Below, in pieces: positions 33,340 to 44,574 of a stretch of 64,000 nucleotides of DNA. Position 1 is the stretch's first letter. Every line of letters starts with the position of its first letter. The notes beneath the pieces were generated by a model that did no database searches, was not told where the DNA came from, and saw only the letters and a list, made by a program, of their open reading frames with translations. The translations under genes were made by a program, and so were the position numbers. This stretch comes from Dichetophora obliterata (taxonomy: Eukaryota; Arthropoda; Insecta; Diptera; Sciomyzidae), in the NCBI GenBank assembly GCA_963920525.1, contig OY986439.1:209787906-209851905 (forward strand). Direction: 5' to 3'.

Positions 33340-34200
33340 GTAACACACGCACGTTATCGCACAAAGGCAGACACACACACGCACACACACACAAAAGAGC
33401 TTATCGCAGCTCATAGATACGATCTTCAAAAGACAGACAAACTGCGAGATACGAGCGTGCAGAACGTTTGAAAAAATCGCACTTAAAGATCATTGTGACA
33501 AAAGCTACTTGGAGATAGTCACAGAGATAGAAACGCACACTTGAGTAGTCTTTTATTTTATTTTATTAATTTTATTTTTTTTATACTTGAGGCTTAATTT
33601 TTTTAATTATTTATTGTACATTCATATCGATTGGCCGCAATGTTTTTAAAACGCAAATATAGGCACTTGATTATATTTTTTAAGTCTCTTGTTGAACTTT
33701 TCCGTTCATAAAAACGACCGGCGGGGTCGCTAAAATTCCTCGCATTTCATTGATAAACAAATAAATTAAATATTCACAAACACACGCACACACACACACA
33801 CACCCAGAACAAGACGCAGTTGTGCTCGCCTCTTTTAAATGTGAACGACACCCCGCGGCGAATTAATGTTTGGGTGTGTACTTTTTTGTTAAGTAGTTTT
33901 TCTTTTAAAACTTACACCGATGAAATATGCGTTAACACTCCGTAAACTCTTGTCGAGCCGAAATGCAACGAGGCACTGAATTAGTAGCAAAAATTCAGCT
34001 GATCAGCCGGCCAGCAAGATCGTTTTCCTGAGAGGTGCGGCGAATTGGGTGCAGCGTACACGAAAAGAGCGTGCTAGAGCGCGGAACAAAGCACAAACAA
34101 AGAGCTAATCAATTGCTCTCGAATCTCTTTAATTCGCTGATCATTGAGTTAGTTAGTAGCCGGCTTGTGTGCCCCACTAGCTGTGGATAGACAGACGATG
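33340..34200 (-). promoter_or_regulatory. Candidate promoter and noncoding first exon
   Basis: This stretch is clearly richer in GC and CpG than its surroundings and has (CA)n runs at about 33370-33395 and 33780-33806. On the minus strand an initiator ATTCAGTGCC places +1 near 33977, and 62 bases later a strong splice donor GTAAGT is read at 33915-33910. DNA upstream (34000-34150) has CpG-rich phrases and no repeat signature. This would fit an untranslated first exon of a gene extending to lower coordinates or beyond the window. A DPE match is poor. It is inference, not proof. Confidence 0.3.
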
Positions 34201-34789
34201 ACTTCGGTTGGAAAATTTAAATTTTTATTTAAATTGTAAATCTTTTAGAAGAAGTCAGTAAACATGTAATTAAACATTTTTTTCTTGCGTATAAATTCAT
34301 TCGCCGCACATGAACTCTATAGCTGTGGAGAATTTCCTTTTTTACACTTAGGCCTGCATTTTTTAAGAAATTGTATTAAAAATTTCTAAACAGCACCTCA
34401 TTTCAAACAATATAACGTATTTTTTTCGTGGACTGTGGCATGGTTCAGCAGCTCCAGGCTCACACGAAGGACCGTGAAACTTCGCAAAATTAAAAAAGTG
34501 AAGCAGTCGGGGGACCCCCGTCAGAAATGAAGTTCCAAACGCTTTTTGTTCAACTCCGAATGTTATTCAAAATAAAATCTGTATATTTCTTATTTTTTTT
34601 TTTATTATTTAGTATATTGTATAATTTGTTCAAGGCACAAATTTGTTCAAACAATGTTACTGAACAATCATTTAAAAAAGTTTAATATATTTTAGTAAAA
34701 AATTAATTATTTATTCAAAATCAAGATGTAAAATTGTTCATAATGTTCCCCGCATGGAGCTTGAATTGGTTAAAAAGTTGTATTCAAAA
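34201..34789. other. Gene-free stretch
   Basis: AT-rich, with a local GC-rich patch at 34440-34540. Nothing recognised. Confidence 0.45.
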
Positions 34790-36275
34790 CTGAACTTTAG
34801 AGTATAAACAACAAAACACATTTGTAGGGTCCACCCTAGTGTTTTAAAAACTTTTTGAAATTCTGACATCAGACTCGAAATCAGCGACCAGCGCGTCTAC
34901 AAAGGGTATAAAACAAAAATGTATTTTTAGAGTCCACCCTAGTGTCAAAAAATTATTTAAGTTCTATCACAAGATTTGAAATCAACGACCCCTTAATACT
35001 GCCAGCACATACACAAAGATTATTAAGTAACAAAACACATTTTTAGGGTCAGATTAAATATCAGCTCTTTCTTCAAAGAGTATAAAAAACCCAATTTTTG
35101 GGATCCACCCTAGTGTCGAAATATTTTTAGTTCTAACAATTAATTCTAAGATTTGAAATCAGCGACCCTTTTATACTGCCAGCACATACACAAAAAGTAT
35201 AAAGCCACAACACCCATTTTTAAGGGTCCACCCTAGTGTCAAAAAACTTTTTGAAATTCTAAAATCAGATTTGAAATCATCGACCAGTGCATCAAAGACT
35301 ATAAAGCCACAAAACCCATTTTTAAGGGTCCACCCTAGTGTCAAAAAACTTTTAGAAATTCTAAAATCAGATTCGAAATCATCGACCAGTGCATCAAAGA
35401 CTATAAAGCCACAAAACAGATATTTTTAGGGTCCACCCTAGTGTCAAAAAAGTTTTTGAAATTCTTACATCAGGTTCGAAATCAGTGGCCCCTTAATAGT
35501 ACCAGCACATATACAAAGAGTATAAAATACACATTTTTAAGGTCCACCCTAGCGACAAAATTTTTTTAAATTCTACCATAAGATTTAAAATCAACGACCT
35601 TTTAATACAGCCAGCACATACACAAAAAGTATAAAGCAACAAAACACATTTTTAGGGTCAGATTAAAAAGCAGCAACTTACAAAGAGTATAAAAAAACCA
35701 ATTTTTGGAGTCCACCCTAGTGTCAAAAATTTTTTACTTCTAACATAAGATTTGAAATAAGCGACCCTTTAATACTGCCAACACATACACAAAGAGTTTA
35801 AAGCCAAAAAACACATTTTAATGGTTCACCCTAGTGTCAAAAGAACTTTCTGACATTCTAACATCAGATTGGTAATCAGCAACCTAGTGCATCTACAAAG
35901 AGTATAAAGCCACAAAACACATTTTGTGGGTCCGCCCAAGCTCAAAAAACTTTTTGAAATTCTTACATCAAGTTTGAAATCAGCGACCCCTTAAAACGGC
36001 CAGTACAGATACAAAAAGTACAAAACCAAAAAAATTCATTTTCAGGGTCCACCCTAGTGTAAATAAAAGTTTTTGGAATTTTAACATCAGGTTCGAAATT
36101 AGCGACCCCTTAAACTGCTATCGCATGTACAAAGAGTATTAAGCAAAAAACACATTTTAAGGGTCCACCCTAATGTAAAAAATATTTTTTTAAATCTAAC
36201 ATAAGATTTGAAACCAGCAATCAGCGCATCCACAAAGAGTATAAAACAAAAACACATCCACCTAAGTGGCGAAAA
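34790..36275. repeat. Diverged minisatellite, about 102-123 bp units
   Basis: The phrase GGGTCCACCCTAGTGTCAAA recurs about every 102-123 bp (34829, 34932, 35226, 35328, 35431, 35542, 36047, 36163), with worn copies at 35103, 35710, 35825, 35930, 36256. Two copies (35046, 35657) have lost the CACCCTAG core and are followed after about 55 bp by another. Each unit also has ATCAGATTCGAAATCAGCGA-like and AGTATAAAGCCACAAAACAC-like parts. About 14 units. Confidence 0.85.
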
Positions 36276-37254
36276 ATTTTTTTTATAATTATATTTAATA
36301 ATTAAATTTTTTATAAATCTTATTCCTTATTGATCTAAGCTTTGCTTTTAATGTAACAAAAATTAATTAAATTAATATTTTTTGGTGTTTGCATATAGTT
36401 CATTCCATGCCAAATCACCGAGTTTTTTACCCGACCTTCTTCAATTTCGCTCATTTTTTTTTATACGTTTTAGTACATATTGAAACCAACTTGTACACTA
36501 ATATTCAGACTTTGATTCCAAACCGTTATTATGTAATCAATTTTTTTAAATTTTTTACCAAAAAATTTTTATTTAATTAGTTTTAGGCTAGTAACCAATA
36601 TAAATATGAATAAAAAGTAGGGTATCATTTTTTTATCTTTAAGCCTAGTACTCTGCGTGAAATTTCGCTGACAACATCTATTTATTTGTTGCATGAAATT
36701 TCTGACTAAAGTTTGTTGTTTGTTGTTTGTTGCAACGTTTCTCAGAGAGATTCAGAGAATATGTTGGGAGATTTCATATCTCTCTCTTTTCACTTCAAAA
36801 TAAATAGGCAGTACAATTAAACTGTCGTGAAAAAATGTTACTCAGAAACATGTTGCGATAATTTCACGCTGCGGAACAGAGTACTGCTCTGACGAAAATC
36901 TTGTGAAAATTTCCACGCTTGTTTCGCAGCTGTCATATTTTGTATAGAGATTTGAGTGGAATTTACACATGAAACGGAACAGAGTACTATGCTTTAAACG
37001 TAGTTTTAGCAAAAAATATAAAAAAAAATTATGCAAAGTAGTTATCACTTTGTAGTTATAACGTTTTAAGATTAAAATCGACATTTTCAAAAAGTTCGAA
37101 CCCTTCGTTTTTTTTTATTTTTGACAAAATTCTAGCCTATGTAATGCAGCTTCTAAGCCACAGTTTAAGATGAGATTACAATTTTTCTTTTTTTTTTTAA
37201 TATAGAAAATTTTTTCTTTTTATTCAATTGTCAATAATGTCACTATCTTGAGAG
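36276..37254. other. Gene-free stretch
   Basis: AT-rich. A short frame at 36389-36580 is a composition artefact. AACAGAGTACT and TGCGTGAAATTTCGC occur at 36640-36980 in both orientations, hinting at a small inverted repeat (36647-36700 against 36855-36985), not resolved further. Confidence 0.35.
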
Positions 37255-37545
37255 ATGATATTGTCCAAAAAATTTAAAACTTGTTGCAACGCAGTTAACC
37301 TAGAATCTCGCTTATTTAATGAATTTCCGCCTACAATTTATCAAGTGATGGCCGCGTGTAGTGCAAGTTGTAAATACTTACAAAAGCAGTGGTCTGATAA
37401 TGATGAGAGTTTTGAAAATGATCAAAATGTTAACGACGAACCCATTGGTGTTCACGAATCTCAAGTAAAAATTAAGCGAAGTCGAAGAAGGTCGGACCAA
37501 AAACTCGGTGATTTGGCATGGAATGCGCAATATAAGTGTGGATAA
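37255..37545 (+). CDS. Unrecognised 96-codon open frame
   Basis: I do not recognise this. The frame opens at 37255 and is less AT-rich than its neighbours. The product has an N-terminal Cys-rich part (TCCNAVN, MAACSASCKYLQ), an acidic middle (DNDESFENDQNVND) and a basic tail (KIKRSRRRSDQKLGDLAW). It ends just before the left arm of the foldback at 37546-38520, so it might be a leftover of a transposase or a chance frame. Confidence 0.2.
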   Translation: MILSKKFKTCCNAVNLESRLFNEFPPTIYQVMAACSASCKYLQKQWSDNDESFENDQNVNDEPIGVHESQVKIKRSRRRSDQKLGDLAWNAQYKCG

Positions 37546-38520
37546 AAAAAAAACTTTTTCGACACGCATATTCTGAGAGCAGGGGCCGAATTATAGCATT
37601 CGTGATCGAGCAAAATTGTACAAGCTTGATAGGCACTTATCTCGTGGTGCCTTTTGTAATTTTGCTTGATCACGGATGCTGTAATTCGGCCCCTGGATTC
37701 AAGTATATCTTAAATCCACACGAATATCGAAAACGGTGTAATAGACAGTTACATTACTGCAGACAGCCAGCGGTTTTGATTTGAAAAAATCACTTTTTTT
37801 CCAAAAATTAACGGTTTTTCGCCATAAGTTTTTATCAAGCTGAAATAATTACCCCAAAGTAGGGTGCAAATGAAAGGTATCTGGAGCCCCAAAATTTTGA
37901 ATAAAAAGATTTTTAGATTTGGCAATGTTTTTAGTGCAACAGTGCTTAGATTTTGGTCAAAACTATGGACATTCGCAAAATACCAAAAGGCTCGTGAACC
38001 TTGTAAGGCATTCGTGTGCAACAGTAACAGAAGAGTAGCGTCTCGGGCACATTATGTGTACATTGGACTCACGAGAACTCTACAATCAATTCAATGACTG
38101 CTTAATTAAAAATCATTTTAAAAATAAATTCTACTCATTAAAATTTTTTTATATATCAATAGTTTACATCAAGTTTTTTAAAATACTTTTTCAAAATTTT
38201 CTGAAAAGCATAGCATTTACAGCGATTTTTGTGAAAAATACCCAGAATTTTTACCAAAATCTTCCTTCTAACAATCTTCCTATTCACAACTTCAGAGACC
38301 CAGATACCTTATGTTTGCACCCTACTTTGGGGTAGTTATTTGAGCTTGATAAAAACTTACGGCGAAAAAAACATTGGATTTTTGGCGAAAAAGTGATTTT
38401 TTCAAATCAAAACCGCTGGCAGACGGTCAAACCGATTACAATATCCTTTCGAAGTTAAGATTTTCTTAAATCCAGCATTCGGAATATAGGTGTCGAGAAA
38501 ATTTTTTTACGCCTGAACAA
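37546..38520. mobile_element. Foldback element, left arm interrupted by a hAT-like MITE
   Basis: The right arm (38285-38520) is the inverse of 37546-37905 once 37580-37695 is removed. The best-conserved parts are CCAGCGGTTTTGATTTGAAA, TAAGTTTTTATCAAGCT and ACCCCAAAGTAGGGTGCAAA. The spacer of about 380 bp shows weaker pairing. No coding and no clear target duplication. Confidence 0.65.
37580..37695. mobile_element. 116-bp hAT-like MITE
   Basis: Starts CAGGGGCCGAATTATAGCAT and ends with its near-complement ATGCTGTAATTCGGCCCCTG. The whole element folds into a hairpin with a short loop. CAGGGG-type ends are usual for hAT elements; an 8-bp duplication is not convincing. The other arm of the surrounding foldback gives the empty site. 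Confidence 0.7.
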
Positions 38521-39454
38521 AACGATCCACCTTTATGTACATTAAGAAAAACAAAACAATTCGAAAAACGGCCCCTTCTTTGAAATCTTATGCTGAGAGG
38601 ATTTTAGTAGCTACCATATAAATTATTTTTTTTTTTATTGGTCCAAAAAAAAATGCTCAAAAATGTCTTTTTGTGTAACTTCGACAGTTTGTAACCGATG
38701 CGTCGTTGAATAGATCTCAAGAAGGACAACAATTCGTTTTCAGAATATTTTTACCTCCGATTTCATCTTTAACTACATATTTAAATTTTTCGTCTTATTT
38801 CCTCAGGTCCCACAAAACTTTAATTTTTGTTTTTAAGAAAACAAAAGTTTATAAAAAATCATTAAAGTTTTGTGAAGAAAGTTTTTAGCTTCATTCATAA
38901 AAAAAAGCTACAGGAAATTAGTTTGTCTCCGTTTTTTGTCTTCAGCCTTCGGTTCATCTTCATATGGTGCCGTTTGCTTTCGAAATGACTTCGTTTGTAT
39001 TTGGTATTGTTCGTTAGTCTTCGGTTCATATTCGTTCGGCTTCTTCCTTAATACAAAATTTGTTCACAATCGATCCAGTCGATCGGACGTTTATATTTTA
39101 TTGATTAAAGCACCCTTTACCAAAAGTTTTTTAAACTTGTGACAGTCTATCTTCTATTCCTGGATTAGGAGAATCTTCATAACAAATTTCATCAAAATCG
39201 CTACATCAACCAGAATATTAAAATGCTATTTCTTTAGCCAGAAGTATATTGTTACAGAAAAAACAAACAAGTAAAGCAGCAAAAAACTGAAAAAAATATT
39301 TTCAGTGCTAAAAACAAAATATCTGCTACTTCTTAGTACGCAGAATTTATTATAAAATGTCATCAAAATCAATGCAGTCGTTTAGCCAGAAACATATTAT
39401 TGGAAGGCTGATTTTTTTTAATTTTGGGGAAGTTACGGATCAACCCATGATACA
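38521..39454. other. Gene-free stretch
   Basis: AT-rich. A TTCGG/TTCAT-rich low-complexity patch lies at 38930-39050. Nothing else supported. Confidence 0.45.
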
Positions 39455-39760
39455 ATTACTTGACAAGGTAGCCGCGTAGACTGGCTTTTTTCTCACGAGC
39501 GGCGATGGGTAGTTGTCAAAATTAGCTGTTTAAGCAATTAATTAAAGAAAAGTGAAAAAAAGCTACGAATTAAGCATAGCTAGTCAACTGCAACAAACTA
39601 CAAACATTTCTATCAACTTCGTGAATAAATTTAATGAATAAAAGATAAGTTAAAAATAAGCACATTGCTTGTCAACAGCAGCAAACTACAACATTCTTTA
39701 GCTGTTTTTGACAACTACCAATCGCCAAAAAACTGTCACGGCTACCTTGTAAAATAGTTA
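39455..39760. mobile_element. MITE with AAGGTAGCC ends
   Basis: ACTTGACAAGGTAGCCGCG at the left is matched by the complement of GTCACGGCTACCTTGTAAAA at the right. Next to the ends lies the pair GGTAGTTGTCAAAA and TTTTTGACAACTACC. The interior has a direct pair containing AGCAAACTACAA and AACAAACTACAAA. No coding. Confidence 0.6.
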
Positions 39761-40554
39761 TGCCATGGGATCAACCTAAGCTTCGCAATTCCCGAAGTGT
39801 TTTTGGCATTTTTATTCGGTAAGTCGAAAAGTTGTCTAAAAGGGCAAATTTCTCAGCGCTCTGCTTGACAAAGTTTCCTTTAGAATGTTTAGATACATGA
39901 ACCTTTTAATTACACTGTGACACAATTTGAGGCTCATCACGGGGATCACAGAAATTTCCAAAACAGTGTGAAAGTATGCCTCAAATAGAGACAATTTTCT
40001 AAATGGTTTCGAAAAGTTCGTCTGTTTTTCTTTAATACGCTTTTTAAGTTTGATTGATTTAGGATCAAAGACTTCTTAGATTTTTCATATGTGCTTATAG
40101 CCGTATAACATATGTTAGGTTAGTTTAGTGTGGCTGCCTCAATTGAGACACACTTAGGCTAATGAAACCAATTGAGATACCAAGAGTTGATTTTTCTTTA
40201 ACTATTGAAACCAATTTGAGCTGTTCCTTGGATTCAGGAACCGTCTTGAGGTTGTAAGTTGCTGTATGAGGTCTGGCCAGACCTTATATGAAATATATAG
40301 CCAGGTGTGTTCGTGTCTAGGTTTTTGGCTATATATACATGTACAATGTACATATACATACATACAAATACATATTTATAATGTAATAAATATATACATA
40401 TACATGTATATAAATAATTTTTATATACATGTTTACATAAATGTGTCTCTAGTGTGTGTGAAAAAATCACATATATGAATATATTAATAGAAAGTAATGA
40501 AAAGGGTAAATATAGTCTAATATAGGTACGAGTATCTTTCTTTATTCTACATTA
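39761..40554. other. Gene-free stretch with LINE 3' fragment and TA repeats
   Basis: At 40112-40185 TTAGGTTAGTTTAGTGTGGC and a GAGACACACTTAGGCTAATG phrase resemble the 3' ends of Loa-type LINEs of flies. From 40330 to 40440 runs of ATACATATACAT form a low-complexity patch. Confidence 0.4.
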
Positions 40555-40921
40555 TTACACTACATTGGGACATTGGAGGCATTTTTGTGTATCTCTGGCA
40601 TGAGCTAAGCAGATTGGTTTTCTGCATTCCACACAGTTGCTTTGTACCCAACGATTTGCAGGTGGTACAAAACTTGCGATTTGCTGCAACTTTTGCGTAG
40701 ACAAGACCAAGCCGAGAAAAGCATTTAAAACTCTTTATCTTTTGCCATATACGCGACAGCATCACTCGAAAAAGCGGCCGCAGTTACACTTTTATGATAG
40801 AACTCCTCGGTGTCAATGTTGCTTTGCCATAATTTACCTCGATTTCGATTTCATTCTCGGTGTCGAAAGCTGTGTCGTCGTCATCCACATCATCTGCTTC
40901 ACCTTCATTGCTCAAGAACAT
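40555..40921 (-). pseudogene. Cys-rich transposase-like remnant
   Basis: The start at 40921 opens a 45-codon acidic frame (MFLSNEGEADDVDDDD, then an E/D-rich run) ending at 40784. Further down, 40700-40555 reads FVPPANRWVQSNCVECRKP, ICLAHARDTQKCLQCPNVV and a stop, with a C-x2-C-x4-C-x2-H-x6-C-x2-C pattern. An acidic N-terminus with a C-terminal Cys/His finger is the layout of piggyBac-type transposases. The large catalytic middle is absent, so this would be an internally deleted copy. A small host gene is the alternative. TIRs were not identified. Confidence 0.35.
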
Positions 40922-41197
40922 TTTTTTATATATATTTTTTTTAATTTCTACTGTGAACTTTTCATTTCATTCAAACATTTTTTTGTTATATATTTTAATA
41001 CAGGTTTTTTTTTTAATTATTTATATTTTTTAATATCGCATTTAACTCGCCTAGATTAAATTTAGAAAACTTTTTGGAACAAAGCATTTTTTAACTTCTT
41101 AACTCTTAATATTAAACATTTTTCTTGAAAATTTTCGCTTTATTCTTGCTTATGTACTAAAACAACTATAGTCGAAAGCAAACAAAATAAAGCGGTT

Positions 41198-41451
41198 ATC
41201 ACAAAAAAGCATACCAACGACAAGCAAGACACAAGACAAAAACTTTATTTTATAGAGGCCTTTTTCATTAGGCAATACTTGCCTTCGCCGCAAGCATTCG
41301 GGTTGAAAGGGGACTTTCTTCAACCCCCTCACGCTGGCGAATAATCAACGAACTGCTTGCGGCGAAGGCAATTATTGCCTAATGAAATAGGGCTCATACG
41401 AATTTCTATTGCTTTACGTGTCGTGTCTTGCTTAGTGTGCGTTTTTGTGAT
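41198..41451. repeat. Inverted-repeat element downstream of Coq8
   Basis: Outer pair ATCACAAAAAAGC against GTTTTTGTGAT with GCAAGACACAAGAC inside it, and inner pair TTCATTAGGCAATACTTGCC, TTCGCCGCAAGCA against the complement at 41345-41395. The whole 254 bp folds into one long hairpin. It starts 66 bp beyond the Coq8 stop codon and contains a minus-strand AATAAA at 41249-41244. Confidence 0.75.
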
Positions 41452-41516
41452 CCAAAATGAGGCGTTAAATTAGAGTTGAGAAAATTTGCGCAGCCGCTCT
41501 TGGCTCAAAACTCAGG

Positions 41517-43891
41517 CTATTCCTTAAATTTGCCCAAAACGATTTCTTCATAAAATGGCACACAATAAAGCTTGACATTAAGACGTGCACATAACAAAAA
41601 AATGCCCGACAACTTGCGGTGTATAGAGTAGATTTCTTCAGGTGGTGGACACAAACGATGCGCTACCATGGTGGGCACAAGATGGGCAATGCGTTCGGTG
41701 GTGTTCTAGGAAATTTTAAATGGGCGTAAATTCATACTGGTGTAAATGCATAACAAGGAACTTACTTGATGGCCAAAATCGAATAAGCCATCATAGCGGA
41801 AAATCTCTCCAAGTATCATAACAGCATCGACGTGCGCCTCCTCCATCTGCTTTGTCTCATAGCCGGTGAGGAAGCCCATTTCACGCGATATATCTAAAAC
41901 ACCTTGACGATTATTGTTTGCTGCACACATGATAACCTGAGAGTAAGCAATTATTATTTAAACAAATGCGGATAAAACCATGTTTAAGAAGCTTACCGTG
42001 CGATAATTTTTTATGAATTTCTTTTGATAGAAACGCGTAGAGCCAAAATCTATGAGCATCAAACGTTTTGACTTTTCATCGTATAGAAAATTCGACCAAT
42101 TGGGATCGGTTTGCATGCATTGTATTTCGAAGAGTTCGCGCAGACAGAGCTTTAGCACGGAGGCGGCAATATGGTGACGATGCTCCGAGCTTTGTTTGGA
42201 GCGTAAAAAGAAAAAAATAAAACATTGTTTGATTTAAAAATAGAAGAATTGAATAGTCAAAGTGTGGCTACCTTAGATTGAAGCACTTGTCCAGGGGCAC
42301 TCCAGGCACGAGCTCTGTTGTGAGTACGCTGCCTGTTGTTAGTTCCTTGATGACTGTCGGCACATAGTACTCGGGATAGGCTGCAATCATTTCTTTAAAT
42401 TTTTCCGTATACTCAGCTTCGCGGGTGTAGTCTACCTCCCAAGTCAGCTCACGTTTGGCCACCTGAGTTATAGCAAAAAGATTAGCAATTTAAGATGGTT
42501 TTTTTCTTATCTTATATTGTGCAGACCTTGACTACATTGTCGATGAAGAAACCTTGAGGAAAGACATCCCAAACCTTTAGCATGCCAACCAAATTGTCGA
42601 TGTCACTCTCAATGCTCTCGGCTACACCAGGGTATTGTATCTTTATGGCCACTTGCATGCCATTTTGGAGCGTAGCACGATGCACCTAGGGGAAGGCATT
42701 AAAAATAAAATTATTCAACCTAAGCTCAAACTCAACTCTGAATCTTTCAAAACCAACCTGTCCAATGGAGGCGGCGGCAAAGGGTTTTTCATCAAATATG
42801 GCTAGCAGTTCACGCCAATCAGCGCCCAGCTGCGTTAGCATCACACGCTCCACCTGCCAATCGGGCATATAATCTGCTGCCTGACGAACTCGCTCAAACG
42901 CTTTCGCCAGCTGCGGCGATACGACGTTTGAATCTTGAATGCTGAGGATTTGTCCAATTTTAAGAGCGGCACCGCGAACCTTGCACAATGTGTCCACAAT
43001 GCGCTCTGCATTGGCCGGACTAAAGAGCGCCTCCTTAACATTTTTTGAGCCGCCCAAACCCAAGGCGCCCTTTGTCAGCTCGTTTATAGTGCCCAGACCG
43101 AGACCAGCAAATAGTCCGCCAAATGAGACCATGCGTCCTAAGCGACTGGAAGGCACTTTGCGTTGTTTCGCTACGGCGCTCAGCTGTGGCAACGGTATGT
43201 TGGAGCTGGCCTCACTCGTACCAGCGCCCGCAACAAATTTCAACACATTCTCTACATAAGCAGTGTCCGCACGCAGCGTCGTTGTTGGTGGCACTAATGG
43301 CTTTGGTTTAATCGAGCTCACAGCTTTCGGTGGTGTGTTAATGTTTGCTGCTGCCGCTACTATGGGTGCTTCCTTCACCACATCCTGCACTTGTTTACTC
43401 TTCGTGCTTGCTAGGCGCAGACTAACTTCGCGATCCTTACTGCGCTTAGACAATATTTCTTCCAACTCCTTCAGGGTTATTGAGGAAATATCCAGATTTG
43501 CCGCATCAGCACTATGCTGTGCAGCGTTAGAACCGCCCACACCAACGCCACCAGCTGCGTTACTTGTCATTGTATTAAACGGCTGCTGACTCATCTTTAA
43601 TTCTTGCGGCAACTTGGCACCTACTAGCTGCCTTAAACCCTCAGCTACGACAGCACCACGCTCTGCTGACTCCTGTAAAAGATGCTGCAGTTTCTTCAGC
43701 TCCTGACCTGGGTTTTCCGCTGCTTGTTTCAATGATTTGGCACTTTGCTGCAGATTACCTTCGAGAAGTTCGCGCACACTAGAATTGCTCCAGAGATGTT
43801 TGCCTAACTTGGCTTGCTCATTAAGCATTGCCTCAGCAACCAGTTGCAGACCCCGCAGCACCGCGAGCGCATCTTGAACGGAACGCGCCAT
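41517..43891 (-). CDS. Coq8: Coq8, UbiB-family atypical kinase/ATPase of coenzyme Q synthesis
   Basis: Exons 43891-42758, 42685-42527, 42462-42272, 42189-41997, 41936-41766 and 41705-41517, with introns of 60-82 bp and GT/AG ends, give 678 aa. The ATG at 43891 opens the frame. Residues 1-290 are variable and partly low-complexity (GVGVGGSN), with a basic N-terminus that could target mitochondria. The UbiB core follows: KIGQ at 311-314 (KxGQ family motif), the Ala-rich loop FAAASIGQ at 371-378 in place of a Gly-rich loop, Lys393 in VAIK, the DPNWSN catalytic block at 523-528 and IDFG with Asp542 for metal binding. The family acts at the matrix face of the inner membrane, supporting the CoQ synthome. 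Length and every key residue look intact, so the gene is probably functional. COQ8A/COQ8B of vertebrates correspond to this single gene. Confidence 0.95.
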
Positions 43892-44160
43892 GACTGAAAA
43901 TCTCTGTTGCTCTCGTTTTATTCCACTTTTTTCTTTTGTGTTCTGCTCTGTTTATTGCACCGTTTTTTAAGAGTAAACTATTTTTGTGGATTTTCTTGTT
44001 TTTCTTTCTATCAACGTTCGGGAAATGTTGTGAAATTAGTGTGGAAAATTGTAAAAACAAAAACAGCTGCTAAAGATTGGTTATGCAAGCGTAACAACAA
44101 ATTTGTTTTGACATTTGTCACAACTGAAAGGCAGAATCAGCTGGTTGAGCTCTGATTATA
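43892..44160 (-). promoter_or_regulatory. Coq8 upstream region and likely 5' UTR
   Basis: An initiator-like TTTCAGTTGTG puts a possible +1 near 44125, giving a 5' UTR of about 233 bp. No TATA box lies at the right distance and no DPE match was seen. This stretch is unique and less AT-rich than the DNA beyond 44400. The exact start site is a guess. Confidence 0.3.
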
Positions 44161-44574
44161 GTTACAGCGGCTGAAAAAAGTGCTGCAACCCCTGCGAGAC
44201 AAGACCAAGCAAAACTACGAATTTTTTTTGGAAAACAGAAACGAAAAACGTGTCATTGAGCGTGTTCTGCAGGCAAAACTGTTGACTAAAGCGCATTCTT
44301 TTCTGAAATTTGGCCCTTACAAAATGCATGATTTTTTACATTCCGACCTGAATTAACAAAATATTGACCTCTTTAGAGCAGAAAAAAGACACAAGATACA
44401 AATATTCATCGAGCAACTCAGTTTTATTGAATTTTCGAAATTTTTTAAAATTGCTACTTTTTGCTTTTCACAACTATCACAGCACTAATTACACTATGCA
44501 ACAGCCATTCTGATATGGGTAAGCATTAGGCAATTTTTATTTAAAACAGAACGCTGATTCCAAGTAATAGGCTA
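44161..44574. other. Gene-free stretch upstream of Coq8
   Basis: No coding potential. It might still hold Coq8 control sequence. The long-TIR element begins at 44575. Confidence 0.4.

Noticed and set aside
34790..36275. CRISPR-like array
   Set aside because: Units are contiguous diverged tandem repeats without unique spacers, and this is an animal nuclear sequence.
41198..41451. Rho-independent-type terminator or structural RNA
   Set aside because: Arm length, nested pairs and position suit an inserted inverted-repeat element better; bacterial terminators do not apply here.
41958..42462. Separate small genes in the Coq8 region
   Set aside because: These frames are single exons of Coq8; splice borders join them in phase.
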